Shown: positions 35,464 through 43,298 of the stretch, piece after piece
How the letters are laid out: each line of letters begins with the position of its first letter
How positions within the stretch are numbered: position 1 is the first letter of the stretch
Notes under the pieces: model-generated
What the model was told of the DNA's origin: nothing
What the model saw: only the letters and a program-made list of their open reading frames with translations
The model's database searches: none
Translations under genes and position numbers: made by a program
Assembly: GCA_017399175.1 (NCBI GenBank)
Contig: JAFQEE010000042.1
Coordinates: forward strand, 149,165-213,164
From: Clostridia bacterium
Lineage (GTDB): Bacteria > Bacillota > Clostridia > Oscillospirales > Acutalibacteraceae
Reading direction: 5' to 3'
Length of the DNA stretch: 64,000 bases

Positions 35464-36219
35464 TTAATCACCATCTATTTCCATAATAGGTATTATACTA
35501 CCTATATCTGTTAAAGGCTTTCCTTTAATATCAATATAATTTACATCATTATCATACATGAATTTTTTGATTTTGTCAAAGTCTGAATGTAATGTTAAAT
35601 CTCCATTAAATAGTAATGTGTTTTTATCTATCAATCCACAGCATCCACCAATAAACCCGTAGTCGTATTTATTTATGTGTACGCTCCCCTTTTCAACTAG
35701 CAATGAATTTATATTATCATACTGTAAAACAGCGTTATAGACCGAAATATCATCAGTTATAATGGTATTGCTTTTACAAATACAAACAGAACATTTTGAA
35801 TAACCTTGTTTTACATCAATAATCGCTTTTTTAGGTAACAAATCAATTATTTCTTTTGTCAAAATCGACTTATTGCAGATAATATAATCACCAATATCTG
35901 CAAAATTCAACAGACAATCATTTGGATATGGAGATTTAATGTTTTCTATTATAACTGATTTCCCGTTGTTATCTTCTATAAACTTACAAAGTTCGATTTG
36001 ATGCTTGTCCGACAAAAAAGTAGATTTCCCGATATAATTCGCAAGTATATCAGCGTGACGACATACAGGAGTGTCTAAAAACTGGTTTTCAACAATATTT
36101 ATGACTTTAATCGATAAATCGTTAAAAGCGTTTTTAAGGGCAATATCGTCAACATCTGCATATACGGTTGTAACTTTATTTTCAGGAAGATTAGGATCTT
36201 CTAAAAATCTTTTTTTCAA
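35464..36219 (-). CDS. Probable GME-fold protein (DUF6873 type)
   Basis: A 251-residue soluble protein that resembles the guanidino-group-modifying-enzyme (GME) fold proteins grouped as DUF6873 in Clostridia; I base this on general resemblance, not on a match I could run. Notable points are CRHADILANYIGKST (about residues 53-67), KQGYSKCSVC (about 158-167) and GFIGGCCGLIDKNTLLFNGDLTLH (about 208-231), the last with a cysteine in the place where GME enzymes keep their nucleophile. Start overlaps the radA stop by four bases (ATGA); radA is upstream. The function is not known. Confidence 0.55.
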   Translation of the reverse strand: MKKRFLEDPNLPENKVTTVYADVDDIALKNAFNDLSIKVINIVENQFLDTPVCRHADILANYIGKSTFLSDKHQIELCKFIEDNNGKSVIIENIKSPYPNDCLLNFADIGDYIICNKSILTKEIIDLLPKKAIIDVKQGYSKCSVCICKSNTIITDDISVYNAVLQYDNINSLLVEKGSVHINKYDYGFIGGCCGLIDKNTLLFNGDLTLHSDFDKIKKFMYDNDVNYIDIKGKPLTDIGSIIPIMEIDGD

Positions 36220-37592
36220 TTCATAATCGCCTCGAATGCTTGTCTGATATTTTTTGCTGGTACAATTTCGATTTCATTAAAAAGATATTTTGGTAACTTT
36301 GAATAATCGTGATATGGAATAACACATTTTTCAAAACCCAATTTAGCTGCTTCTTTAATTCTCTGTTCGCAGGAATTTACTGAACGAATTTCCCCTGCTA
36401 ATCCTATTTCACCGAATGCAAGTGTTTTTTCAGGTACTACAACATCTTTAAGGCTTGAAACAATAGCAAGTGCTATTGATAAATCGGCTGCAGTTTCATC
36501 AATTCGCAATCCGCCGATTACATTTGTATAACAGTCCATATTTCCGAGGAAATATCCACATCGTTTTTCAAGAACCGCAATAAGCATAGCCATTCTGTTA
36601 TATTCAATACCTGTTGCCATTCTTCTTGGATTACCAAACCCACTTGGAGTTACAAGACTCTGTACTTCAGCAAGAATCGGTCTTGAGCCCTCCATTAAAC
36701 AAGCAACGCAAGTACCTGATACATTTGTCGGTTTACCTGAAATAAGCATCATAGATGGGTTTTCGACCTCACAAAGACCATTATCAAGCATTTCAAAAAC
36801 ACCAATTTCATTTGTTGAACCAAAACGGTTTTTAACTGCTCTTAAAATTCTGTATGATGTGTTTCTGTCACCCTCAAAATATAATACACAGTCAACAATA
36901 TGTTCAAGAACTTTTGGCCCTGCAATATTACCGTCTTTATTTACATGTCCTACAAGAAAAATAGGAATATTAGATATTTTTGCTGTTCTTGTAAAAAGAT
37001 TTGTAGATTCCCTTACCTGTGTGACACTTCCCGGTGATGAATTAAGCTCGCTGATTTCCATTGTCTGAATCGAGTCAATAATTACTACATCAGGTTTTTC
37101 AGTATGAATGTACTCGCAAATGTATTGTGCATCAGTTTCACATAGTACTGAGAGATTTTCGGTCATCACAGACAATCTTGATGCACGAAGTTTAATCTGA
37201 TGCGCAGATTCTTCACCTGAAACATACAATATTTTCAAGCCTTCGCCTAAGTACTGACATATCTGCAAAAGAATCGTTGATTTACCGATACCCGGGTCAC
37301 CACTTAAAAGCACAACAGAGCCTTTGACAAGTCCACCACCGAGCACGCGATTCAACTCTTTAAGTCCTGTATTATATCTGTGACCTGTATCAGCAGTTAT
37401 CTCATTAAGTGGATATGCTCTACTACGATTAGAACCAACAAGACTTTTTGATAATGGTTTATCCTTTACAATCGTTTTAATTTCTTCGTTAAGAGTATTC
37501 CACTCGTTGCAACTTGGACATTGACCGAGCCAACGAGGAGTTTCATAACCGCATTCGCTACAAATATATACTGATTTAGACTTCTGAGCCAT
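36216..37592 (-). CDS. radA: DNA repair protein RadA (Sms)
   Basis: RecA-like ATPase and helicase assisting recombination intermediates. The N-terminal zinc finger is CSECGYETPRWLGQCPSC (residues 11-28). The RecA core has Walker A GDPGIGKST near 98, KNRFG near 255 and a C-terminal Lon-like domain. Length is 458 residues. It lies downstream of a CwlD-type amidase with overlapping ends (about 17 bases), and its stop overlaps the next gene by four bases. All hallmark motifs are intact. Confidence 0.97.
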   Translation of the reverse strand: MAQKSKSVYICSECGYETPRWLGQCPSCNEWNTLNEEIKTIVKDKPLSKSLVGSNRSRAYPLNEITADTGHRYNTGLKELNRVLGGGLVKGSVVLLSGDPGIGKSTILLQICQYLGEGLKILYVSGEESAHQIKLRASRLSVMTENLSVLCETDAQYICEYIHTEKPDVVIIDSIQTMEISELNSSPGSVTQVRESTNLFTRTAKISNIPIFLVGHVNKDGNIAGPKVLEHIVDCVLYFEGDRNTSYRILRAVKNRFGSTNEIGVFEMLDNGLCEVENPSMMLISGKPTNVSGTCVACLMEGSRPILAEVQSLVTPSGFGNPRRMATGIEYNRMAMLIAVLEKRCGYFLGNMDCYTNVIGGLRIDETAADLSIALAIVSSLKDVVVPEKTLAFGEIGLAGEIRSVNSCEQRIKEAAKLGFEKCVIPYHDYSKLPKYLFNEIEIVPAKNIRQAFEAIMN

Positions 37593-38289
37593 TTTTAACC
37601 TCCGAAATATTATAATTTATTATTCCAAAAGCAATTGATAATGCCATTTGTTGTTGATAGTTATAGTTTTTTAAATTATTAAGTTCATCTGTATTTGAAA
37701 TAAAACCACATTCAACCATTACAGTCGGTTTTGTTGCTTTATATAGAAGAAATATGTCAGTACCCGATTTCTTTATTACCCTGTTATTATCATGTTGTAA
37801 CTGACTTGATATTGATTTTTGAATAAAATCAGCAAGTGTTTTTGATTCATCATTATTTGGCGAATAAAATGTCTGTGCACCGTGAATTCTTGAATTGCTA
37901 AATTTGTTTTGGTGAACACTTACATATAGACAATTATCATATGAATTCATTATATCATATCTGTGGTTGATATCTGATACTTTTCTTTGTCGTATAGTGT
38001 CACCTTCTGTATGAAGGTCAGTATCTGTTGTACGAATTGATTTGATTTTATATCCAAAGACAGACATTATATCACTTAATTTTAATGATATTTCAAGATT
38101 AATATTTTTTTCAAGTGTTCTGTCATCAGCAACAGCACCGCCATCTTCCCCACCGTGACCTGCATCAATAATGATTATAGGAAAGGAATTCTTATAAATT
38201 GTATCCGTTGAAACCTGTTGAATTTTGCAATATAAAAGACTTAATACTATAATTATAAATGATAACAAAACTGACAAATATTTTTTCAT
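37576..38289 (-). CDS. N-acetylmuramoyl-L-alanine amidase, CwlD type
   Basis: A 237-residue Amidase_3 enzyme with an N-terminal membrane anchor (about residues 3-20) and a catalytic domain: IIDAGHGGEDGGAV (about 37-50), LEKNINLEISLKLSD (about 56), VSVHQNKFSN (about 120) and a glutamate in VMVECGFISN (about 200). CwlD trims peptide side chains to make the muramic-delta-lactam of spore cortex. CwlD identity over other amidases is inferred from length and a sporulating context. I start at ATG 38289 (GGTGAT upstream) rather than 38325. A PerR/Fur-like box covers its promoter. Confidence 0.8.
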   Translation of the reverse strand: MKKYLSVLLSFIIIVLSLLYCKIQQVSTDTIYKNSFPIIIIDAGHGGEDGGAVADDRTLEKNINLEISLKLSDIMSVFGYKIKSIRTTDTDLHTEGDTIRQRKVSDINHRYDIMNSYDNCLYVSVHQNKFSNSRIHGAQTFYSPNNDESKTLADFIQKSISSQLQHDNNRVIKKSGTDIFLLYKATKPTVMVECGFISNTDELNNLKNYNYQQQMALSIAFGIINYNISEVKNGSEV

Positions 38290-38318
38290 AATAATCACCA
38301 TAAATATATATGAAATGA

Positions 38319-38361
38319 TTATCATTATTATAATTTTACATTATCATCTTTCTTTTTACAA
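38319..38361 (-). promoter_or_regulatory. cwlD-radA promoter with PerR/Fur-like box
   Basis: Minus-strand TTGTAA (38356-38361), a 17-base spacer and TAAAAT (38333-38338). At 38319-38333 the sequence TTATCATTATTATAA differs at one defined position from the PerR box TTATAATNATTATAA; the 13-base palindrome AATGATTATCATT (38314-38326) also resembles a Fur site. The box overlaps the -10 and start region. In so AT-rich a genome, chance matches are possible. Confidence 0.4.
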
Positions 38362-38371
38362 GTAAAAAAAT

Positions 38372-38399
38372 AAAGCGCACAGCAAAAACTGTACGCTTT
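38372..38399 (-). terminator. Terminator after tsf
   Basis: AAAGCGCACAG (38372-38382) pairs with CTGTACGCTTT (38389-38399), one G-U pair; on the minus strand it is followed by ATTTTTTTAC. Confidence 0.85.
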
Positions 38400-38418
38400 T
38401 TCGGTCTATTTAAAGAAA

Positions 38419-39519
38419 TTACATCATACTTGCAATTTCAGCAGCAAAGTTTTCTTCTTTCTTTTCAATGCCTTCGCCTTTTTCAAAACGAACAAAGCTT
38501 GTAAGCTTAATATCAGCGCCAAGTTCCTTAGCAACTGAATTGATGTAACCGTTTACATCGCCATCAAAGAGGTCTGAACGAACGAATGCCTGTTCAAGAA
38601 GACAAACTTCTTTAATCTGTTTTGCAAGACGACCCTGAACAAGACCAACGAAGATTTTGTTTTCTGAAATTTCAGCCTTGTGTGAAACTGCGATTTCAGC
38701 CATTGTAGCATAAGCTTCCTTTGAAATGAAGTTTACAAAGTTCTTTCTCTGCTTCTGGTCAAGACCATTGTAGATTTCAGCATCTTCATCGCTCCATTTT
38801 TTATCATTAATAGCTTCTGTAATAATGCTGTTAAGGATTGGAACAGGAAGTGAATCAGGCTTATTAAGAGCGCTATCAATTGTGATTGACTTCATCTTAG
38901 CAAGTTCTTCATCAGAAATGTCTGCTTTGCTCTTATATTCAGGGTTCATAGCAGCAATCTGCATTGCTACGTTTTTACCCATTGCATCAAATTCAGCCTT
39001 AGCTGCTGTTGCATCATCAACATCAAATGCAACAAGAACACCAACAGTACCACCTGCGTGGATATATGTTGCTGTATGTCCTTCAACAAGAGCAAATCTA
39101 CGAACTTTCATATTTTCACGAAGAGCAAGGAATACTTCCTGAACTTCTTCATCAACTGTTTTGTCAGAGTCAACTGCTTTTGTAGCAAGAAGAGCTTCAA
39201 CATCAGCCGGCTTTGCAGCAACAACTGTCTTAACAACCTTAGCAGCAAGGTTAACGAATGGTTCGCCCTTAGCAACGAAGTCTGTTTCACAGTTAATTTC
39301 AACAAGAGCACCTGCATTAGCATCGCTATATGCAGCAACTACACCTTCAGCAGCAACACGGCTTGCCTTTTTAGCAGCAGAAGCAAGACCTTTTTCTCTA
39401 AGAATATCAATAGCCTTTTCGATGTCACCATCTGTTTCAACAAGAGCTTTTTTACAATCCATCATACCAACGCCTGTCTTCTCACGAAGAGCCTGAACGT
39501 CTTTTGCAGTAAATGCCAT
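38419..39519 (-). CDS. tsf: Elongation factor Ts with an insertion
   Basis: Guanine-nucleotide exchange factor for EF-Tu. The N-terminal UBA-like helices (MAFTAKDVQALREKTGVGMMDCKKAL) and the TDFVAKG region (about 80) are canonical, and the end TSFVRFEKGEGIEKKEENFA matches Clostridial EF-Ts closely. Length is 366 residues, about 60 more than the roughly 305 usual in related genera, because of an insertion at about residues 222-287 (from DSLPVPILN to AEISEN) before the IFVGLVQGRLAKQIKE core. The ATG at 39519 has GGAGGAAAAGAAA upstream. It is downstream of rpsB. Confidence 0.95.
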   Translation of the reverse strand: MAFTAKDVQALREKTGVGMMDCKKALVETDGDIEKAIDILREKGLASAAKKASRVAAEGVVAAYSDANAGALVEINCETDFVAKGEPFVNLAAKVVKTVVAAKPADVEALLATKAVDSDKTVDEEVQEVFLALRENMKVRRFALVEGHTATYIHAGGTVGVLVAFDVDDATAAKAEFDAMGKNVAMQIAAMNPEYKSKADISDEELAKMKSITIDSALNKPDSLPVPILNSIITEAINDKKWSDEDAEIYNGLDQKQRKNFVNFISKEAYATMAEIAVSHKAEISENKIFVGLVQGRLAKQIKEVCLLEQAFVRSDLFDGDVNGYINSVAKELGADIKLTSFVRFEKGEGIEKKEENFAAEIASMM

Positions 39520-39555
39520 TTTCTTTTCCTCCAATATTACAATATTTTTGAAAAC

Positions 39556-39581
39556 AGCCCGTAACTATTGTGCCACGGGCT
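39556..39581 (-). terminator. Hairpin between rpsB and tsf
   Basis: AGCCCGT (39556-39562) pairs with ACGGGCT (39575-39581), a 7-bp GC-rich stem; on the minus strand it is followed by GTTTTC. It may be a weak terminator lowering tsf relative to rpsB. Confidence 0.5.
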
Positions 39582-39594
39582 AAAATTTTATAAA

Positions 39595-40332
39595 TTATTC
39601 AGCAACTTCTTCTGTAGCTTCTTCAGCTTCAACAGCAACTTCCATCTGTTCACCCTGTCTGCCTTCGATAACAGCATCAGCCATAGCACCTGCAATAAGT
39701 TTTACTGCACGGATAGCGTCATCGTTACCTGGGATAACATAGTCAACATCATCAGGGTCACAGTTTGTGTCAACGATAGCAATTACAGGGATACCGAGCT
39801 TCTTTGCTTCAGCAACTGCAATCTTTTCTTTTCTTGGGTCAACAATGAACATAGCAGCTGGCTGCTTCTTCATTTCTGTGATACCACCAATGTACTTTTC
39901 AAGCTTTTCAATTTCAAGTTCGTACTTAGCAACTTCTTTTTTAGGAAGAAGGTCGAATGTACCGTCTTCTTTCATAGCCTGAAGCTGAGCAAGTCTCTTG
40001 ATTCTCTGCTTAATTGTAGAGAAGTTTGTGAGCATACCACCAAGCCAACGAGCATTAACGAAAGGCATACCGCAACGCATTGCTTCTTCCTTAACTGAGC
40101 TCTGAGCCTGCTTCTTTGTGCCTACAAAAAGAACTTCGCCGCCGTTTTCAGCAACTTCCTTAATTACCTTGTAAGCTTCTTCAAGTTTTTTTACTGTTTT
40201 CTGAAGGTCAATGATATAAATACCATTTCTTTCAGTGAAGATGTATTCAGCCATTTTTGGGTTCCATCTTCTTGTCTGGTGTCCGAAATGAACACCTGCC
40301 TCGAGTAACTGTTTCATAGATACTACTGACAT
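39595..40332 (-). CDS. rpsB: 30S ribosomal protein S2
   Basis: Structural 30S subunit protein. The 245 residues include the family start [20 protein letters not shown] (about 7-26), [13 protein letters not shown] (about 34) and [30 protein letters not shown] near 182. The C-terminal acidic tail is usual. It is the first gene of the rpsB-tsf transcription unit, with a clear promoter upstream and AAGGAGGAAAAAAT before the ATG. Confidence 0.98.
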   Translation of the reverse strand: MSVVSMKQLLEAGVHFGHQTRRWNPKMAEYIFTERNGIYIIDLQKTVKKLEEAYKVIKEVAENGGEVLFVGTKKQAQSSVKEEAMRCGMPFVNARWLGGMLTNFSTIKQRIKRLAQLQAMKEDGTFDLLPKKEVAKYELEIEKLEKYIGGITEMKKQPAAMFIVDPRKEKIAVAEAKKLGIPVIAIVDTNCDPDDVDYVIPGNDDAIRAVKLIAGAMADAVIEGRQGEQMEVAVEAEEATEEVAE

Positions 40333-40428
40333 GATTTTTTCCTCCTTATTTTATCCTCTGCACGGGTCAACTTTTGGCGGGACATATATAATGCAATTCC
40401 GTCAAAATCACCGCACATGCGAATTGCT
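40333..40428 (-). promoter_or_regulatory. Structured 5' leader of rpsB (possible autoregulatory leader)
   Basis: The minus-strand leader between the promoter and rpsB, about 95 bases, can form GCAATTC...GAATTGC (40420-40426 with 40394-40400), enclosing a GTGCGG-containing loop. S2 is known to control its own mRNA in some bacteria; here the structure alone is visible. Confidence 0.35.
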
Positions 40429-40433
40429 GAAAA

Positions 40434-40462
40434 ATTATACCACAAGAAATATGCAATTTCAA
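40434..40462 (-). promoter_or_regulatory. Sigma-A promoter of rpsB-tsf
   Basis: Minus strand TTGAAA (40457-40462), a 17-base spacer and TATAAT (40434-40439) with an extended -10 TG one base upstream. Confidence 0.75.
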
Positions 40463-40486
40463 GTGTTTTTTTCATATTTTTGTAAA

Positions 40487-41473
40487 TTATTTTGATGCAG
40501 ATACAGCAATTTCTTTTCCGTCGCTTGTAATAATTATATTACCATTTAATGATGTGATGTATGGTGTTATGTTCATTTCTGCAAGTGTTTCCATAACCTG
40601 AAGATTTGGATGACCGTAATTATTATCAGAATTGCAGGATATAATTGCATATTTTGGATTTACAGCATCCAAATACGGACTAAATGATGATGTTTTACTT
40701 CCGTGATGACCTAACTTAATTACATCTGCAGAGATATCATAATCCGAATTTAATATTTGTTTTTCAATGCTTTGTTCTGAATCACCTTGAAATAAAAAAC
40801 TTGTATCTCCATATGTAATTTTTAAAACAACAGACATATTATTAAGTTCTTTATCCTGAATTATAGGTGAAATTATTTCAACAACAGATGAACCGAAATT
40901 AAAGGTATCCCCTGCCGAAACAGAAATCGGATTAACTTCCTTCTCCGTAATAGTTTTAATAAGATTTGAATAAGTCAGAGAATTGACATTATTAACATCC
41001 GATAATTTATGCATCAGAATATTTGAAACATCGTAATGTTCCATTAATTCTGCTGCACCCGACATATGGTCGTCGTGTTGATGCGTAATAATCATATAAT
41101 CAATTTGCTCAATATCAAGTGCAAATAATGCTGTCCTGATATGATACAACTGATTTGTTGTTCCTGTGTCAATCATCATAACCTTATCATCACATTTGAT
41201 AATTGTACAGTCACTTTGTCCAACATCAAGACAATAAATGGCAAAACTACTATCTTGTTCTTGCACAGTATTTATTACTTTAAGTGAACTGAACAATTTA
41301 TTCCAACTTGTAATACCAAAAATGCTTAATAAAGAATAAGCAAAAGCAAAAATAATTAAAACATAAAAAGAAAATTTAGCCCATTTGTTCTTAAATAAAC
41401 GAATGGGCTTAAATGAATAACCATCAGGATTTCTTTTTCCGCTTTTGTAAAGTGCTTTTTCTTTTTTGTTCAT
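40487..41473 (-). CDS. ComEC-like metallo-beta-lactamase-fold membrane-anchored protein
   Basis: A 328-residue protein with one membrane helix (about residues 30-50) and a metallo-beta-lactamase domain. The metal motif HQHDDHMSGA is near residue 130, with GQSDCTII (about 88) and MIDTGT (about 102) before it and KLGHHGSKTSS (about 248) after it. This is the nuclease-like domain otherwise found at the C-terminus of ComEC; as a stand-alone form its role in DNA uptake or nucleotide chemistry is unclear. The start is uncertain because no strong ribosome site exists; the ATG at 41473 lies within the 3' end of ygiQ, and longer frames are possible. Confidence 0.75.
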   Translation of the reverse strand: MNKKEKALYKSGKRNPDGYSFKPIRLFKNKWAKFSFYVLIIFAFAYSLLSIFGITSWNKLFSSLKVINTVQEQDSSFAIYCLDVGQSDCTIIKCDDKVMMIDTGTTNQLYHIRTALFALDIEQIDYMIITHQHDDHMSGAAELMEHYDVSNILMHKLSDVNNVNSLTYSNLIKTITEKEVNPISVSAGDTFNFGSSVVEIISPIIQDKELNNMSVVLKITYGDTSFLFQGDSEQSIEKQILNSDYDISADVIKLGHHGSKTSSFSPYLDAVNPKYAIISCNSDNNYGHPNLQVMETLAEMNITPYITSLNGNIIITSDGKEIAVSASK

Positions 41474-43298
41474 ATTTTTTTGTAATATTCTGCTTATTAT
41501 TTTGTTTTGGTTTAATAAGGCATTTTGGAGTTGTACCAATCAAATCACTACGACCAGCTTTTTTTAACGCTTCGTATACAAGGTCATAGTTTTTAGGATT
41601 AAAATACTGCATCAACGCTCTTTGCAAAGCTTTATCGTGAGGTGTTTTAGCTACAAAAACCTTTTCAAGAGTATAAGGGTCTAACTCAGTATAATACATT
41701 GCGGTTGAAATAGTACCCGGTGTTGGATAATAATCCTGTACTTGTTCAGGATGAAGTTTCTCGTCCCGTATAAATTCTGCAAGTTCAATAGCATCTTTTA
41801 GTGTTGCACCCGGATGTGATGACATTAAATATGGTACAAGGTATTGTTCTTTACCAATTGATTTTGTGTAGTTAAAATACTTTTTAGAAAATTCCTTATA
41901 TGCCTTGATATGTGGTTTTCCCATTTTATCAAGCACAACTGCTGAACAATGTTCAGGAGCAACCTTTAACTGACCACTAACATGATGCTGAACAAGTTCT
42001 TTAAAGAACGCATCATTTTTATCACAAAGCATATAATCATATCTTATACCTGAACGAATAAACACCTTTTTAACTTTATCAATTGAACGAACTGAACGCA
42101 ATATATCAAGATATTCTTCGTGAGTTGATACCAAAGCAGGACAAGGTTCAGGTGCAAGACACTTTTTACCTTTGCAAAGACCATTTTTGAGTTGAACATC
42201 ACAAGATGTTCTTCTGAAATTTGCTGTCGGGCCTCCGATATCATGGATATATCCTTTGAAACCATCCATTTGTGTTAAAAGCTTTGCTTCATTTAAAATA
42301 GATTCTTTACTTCTGCAAGTAACATATCTTCCTTGATGAAAGGCAATCGAGCAGAAATTACAAGCACCAAAGCAACCTCTGTTATGGGTAATCGAAAATT
42401 GAACTTCAAGAATTCCCGGTACTCCCCCATCTTTTTCATAGACAGGGTGATAAGTACGCATATAAGGCAATGAATAAACCTTGTCTAATTCTTCCGTTGT
42501 CAGCGGTTCCATTGGTTGATTCTGTACAAGCATCATTTTTCCGTGACGCTGTTTAATTACTTTGCCACGAATATGGTCCTGTTCGTCCTGTTGAATTCGG
42601 CAGGAAATGGCATATTCTTTTTTTGAATTGACAACATTTTCAAAAGACGGACATTCCACACCTTTATATGGAGTTTCTGTTACCGAAACAGCATAGCAAG
42701 TTCCTTTGATATCTGTTATAGATTTAATATCTTCACCATTATCAAGTCTGTCAGCAATTTGAACAGTCTGCTTTTCACCCATACCAAAAGAAATAAGGTC
42801 AGCGCCTGAATCAAACAAAATTGACGGTCTTATTTTATCATCCCAATAATCATAGTGAGCAAATCTGCGCAAAGAAGCTTCAAGTCCGCCTATTATAATT
42901 GGAATATCACCATATATTTCACGAATTTTCTGACAATAAACAATAACTGCTCTGTCAGGACGCAAACCCATCTTACCACCCGGAGAATAAGCATCCGTAC
43001 TTCTCTTCTTTTTTGCCACAGTATAGTGAGCAACCATTGAATCAATATTTCCTGATGATACAAAAAAGCCAAGCCTTGGTTTGCCAAAAGTTTTAAATGA
43101 ATCATTTCTTCTCCAATCAGGCTGAGAAATAATTCCAACTTTATAACCTGCATTTTCAAGAACTCTTGTAATTATAGACACACCGAAACTAGGGTGGTCA
43201 ACATATGCATCACCTGAAACATAAACGAAGTCAACACCATCCCAACCTCGGGAAATCATATCTTTTTTAGAAATTGGTAAAAACTGATTATTCTTCAC
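41424..43298 (-). CDS. YgiQ-family radical SAM protein
   Basis: A 624-residue radical SAM enzyme. Residues about 1-250 form a B12-binding-like Rossmann region (DFVYVSGDAYVDHPSFG near 22) and the core carries the 4Fe-4S motif CFGACNFCSIAFHQG near residue 318. The C-terminus is basic (QKRKSTLQKRKKKS). Its reaction is not known. I start at the GTG at 43298 because GATGAGGAAAACA gives a ribosome site; an ATG at 43310 is the alternative. It overlaps ftsK upstream by 11 bases, so both are probably translated from one mRNA with uppP. Confidence 0.9.
   Translation of the reverse strand: MKNNQFLPISKKDMISRGWDGVDFVYVSGDAYVDHPSFGVSIITRVLENAGYKVGIISQPDWRRNDSFKTFGKPRLGFFVSSGNIDSMVAHYTVAKKKRSTDAYSPGGKMGLRPDRAVIVYCQKIREIYGDIPIIIGGLEASLRRFAHYDYWDDKIRPSILFDSGADLISFGMGEKQTVQIADRLDNGEDIKSITDIKGTCYAVSVTETPYKGVECPSFENVVNSKKEYAISCRIQQDEQDHIRGKVIKQRHGKMMLVQNQPMEPLTTEELDKVYSLPYMRTYHPVYEKDGGVPGILEVQFSITHNRGCFGACNFCSIAFHQGRYVTCRSKESILNEAKLLTQMDGFKGYIHDIGGPTANFRRTSCDVQLKNGLCKGKKCLAPEPCPALVSTHEEYLDILRSVRSIDKVKKVFIRSGIRYDYMLCDKNDAFFKELVQHHVSGQLKVAPEHCSAVVLDKMGKPHIKAYKEFSKKYFNYTKSIGKEQYLVPYLMSSHPGATLKDAIELAEFIRDEKLHPEQVQDYYPTPGTISTAMYYTELDPYTLEKVFVAKTPHDKALQRALMQYFNPKNYDLVYEALKKAGRSDLIGTTPKCLIKPKQNNKQNITKKYEQKRKSTLQKRKKKS

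Noticed and set aside
39568-40098. Long plus-strand frame opposite rpsB, Cys/Phe/Ser-rich
   Set aside because: It is the antisense of conserved rpsB codons; its composition reflects the minus-strand coding sequence.
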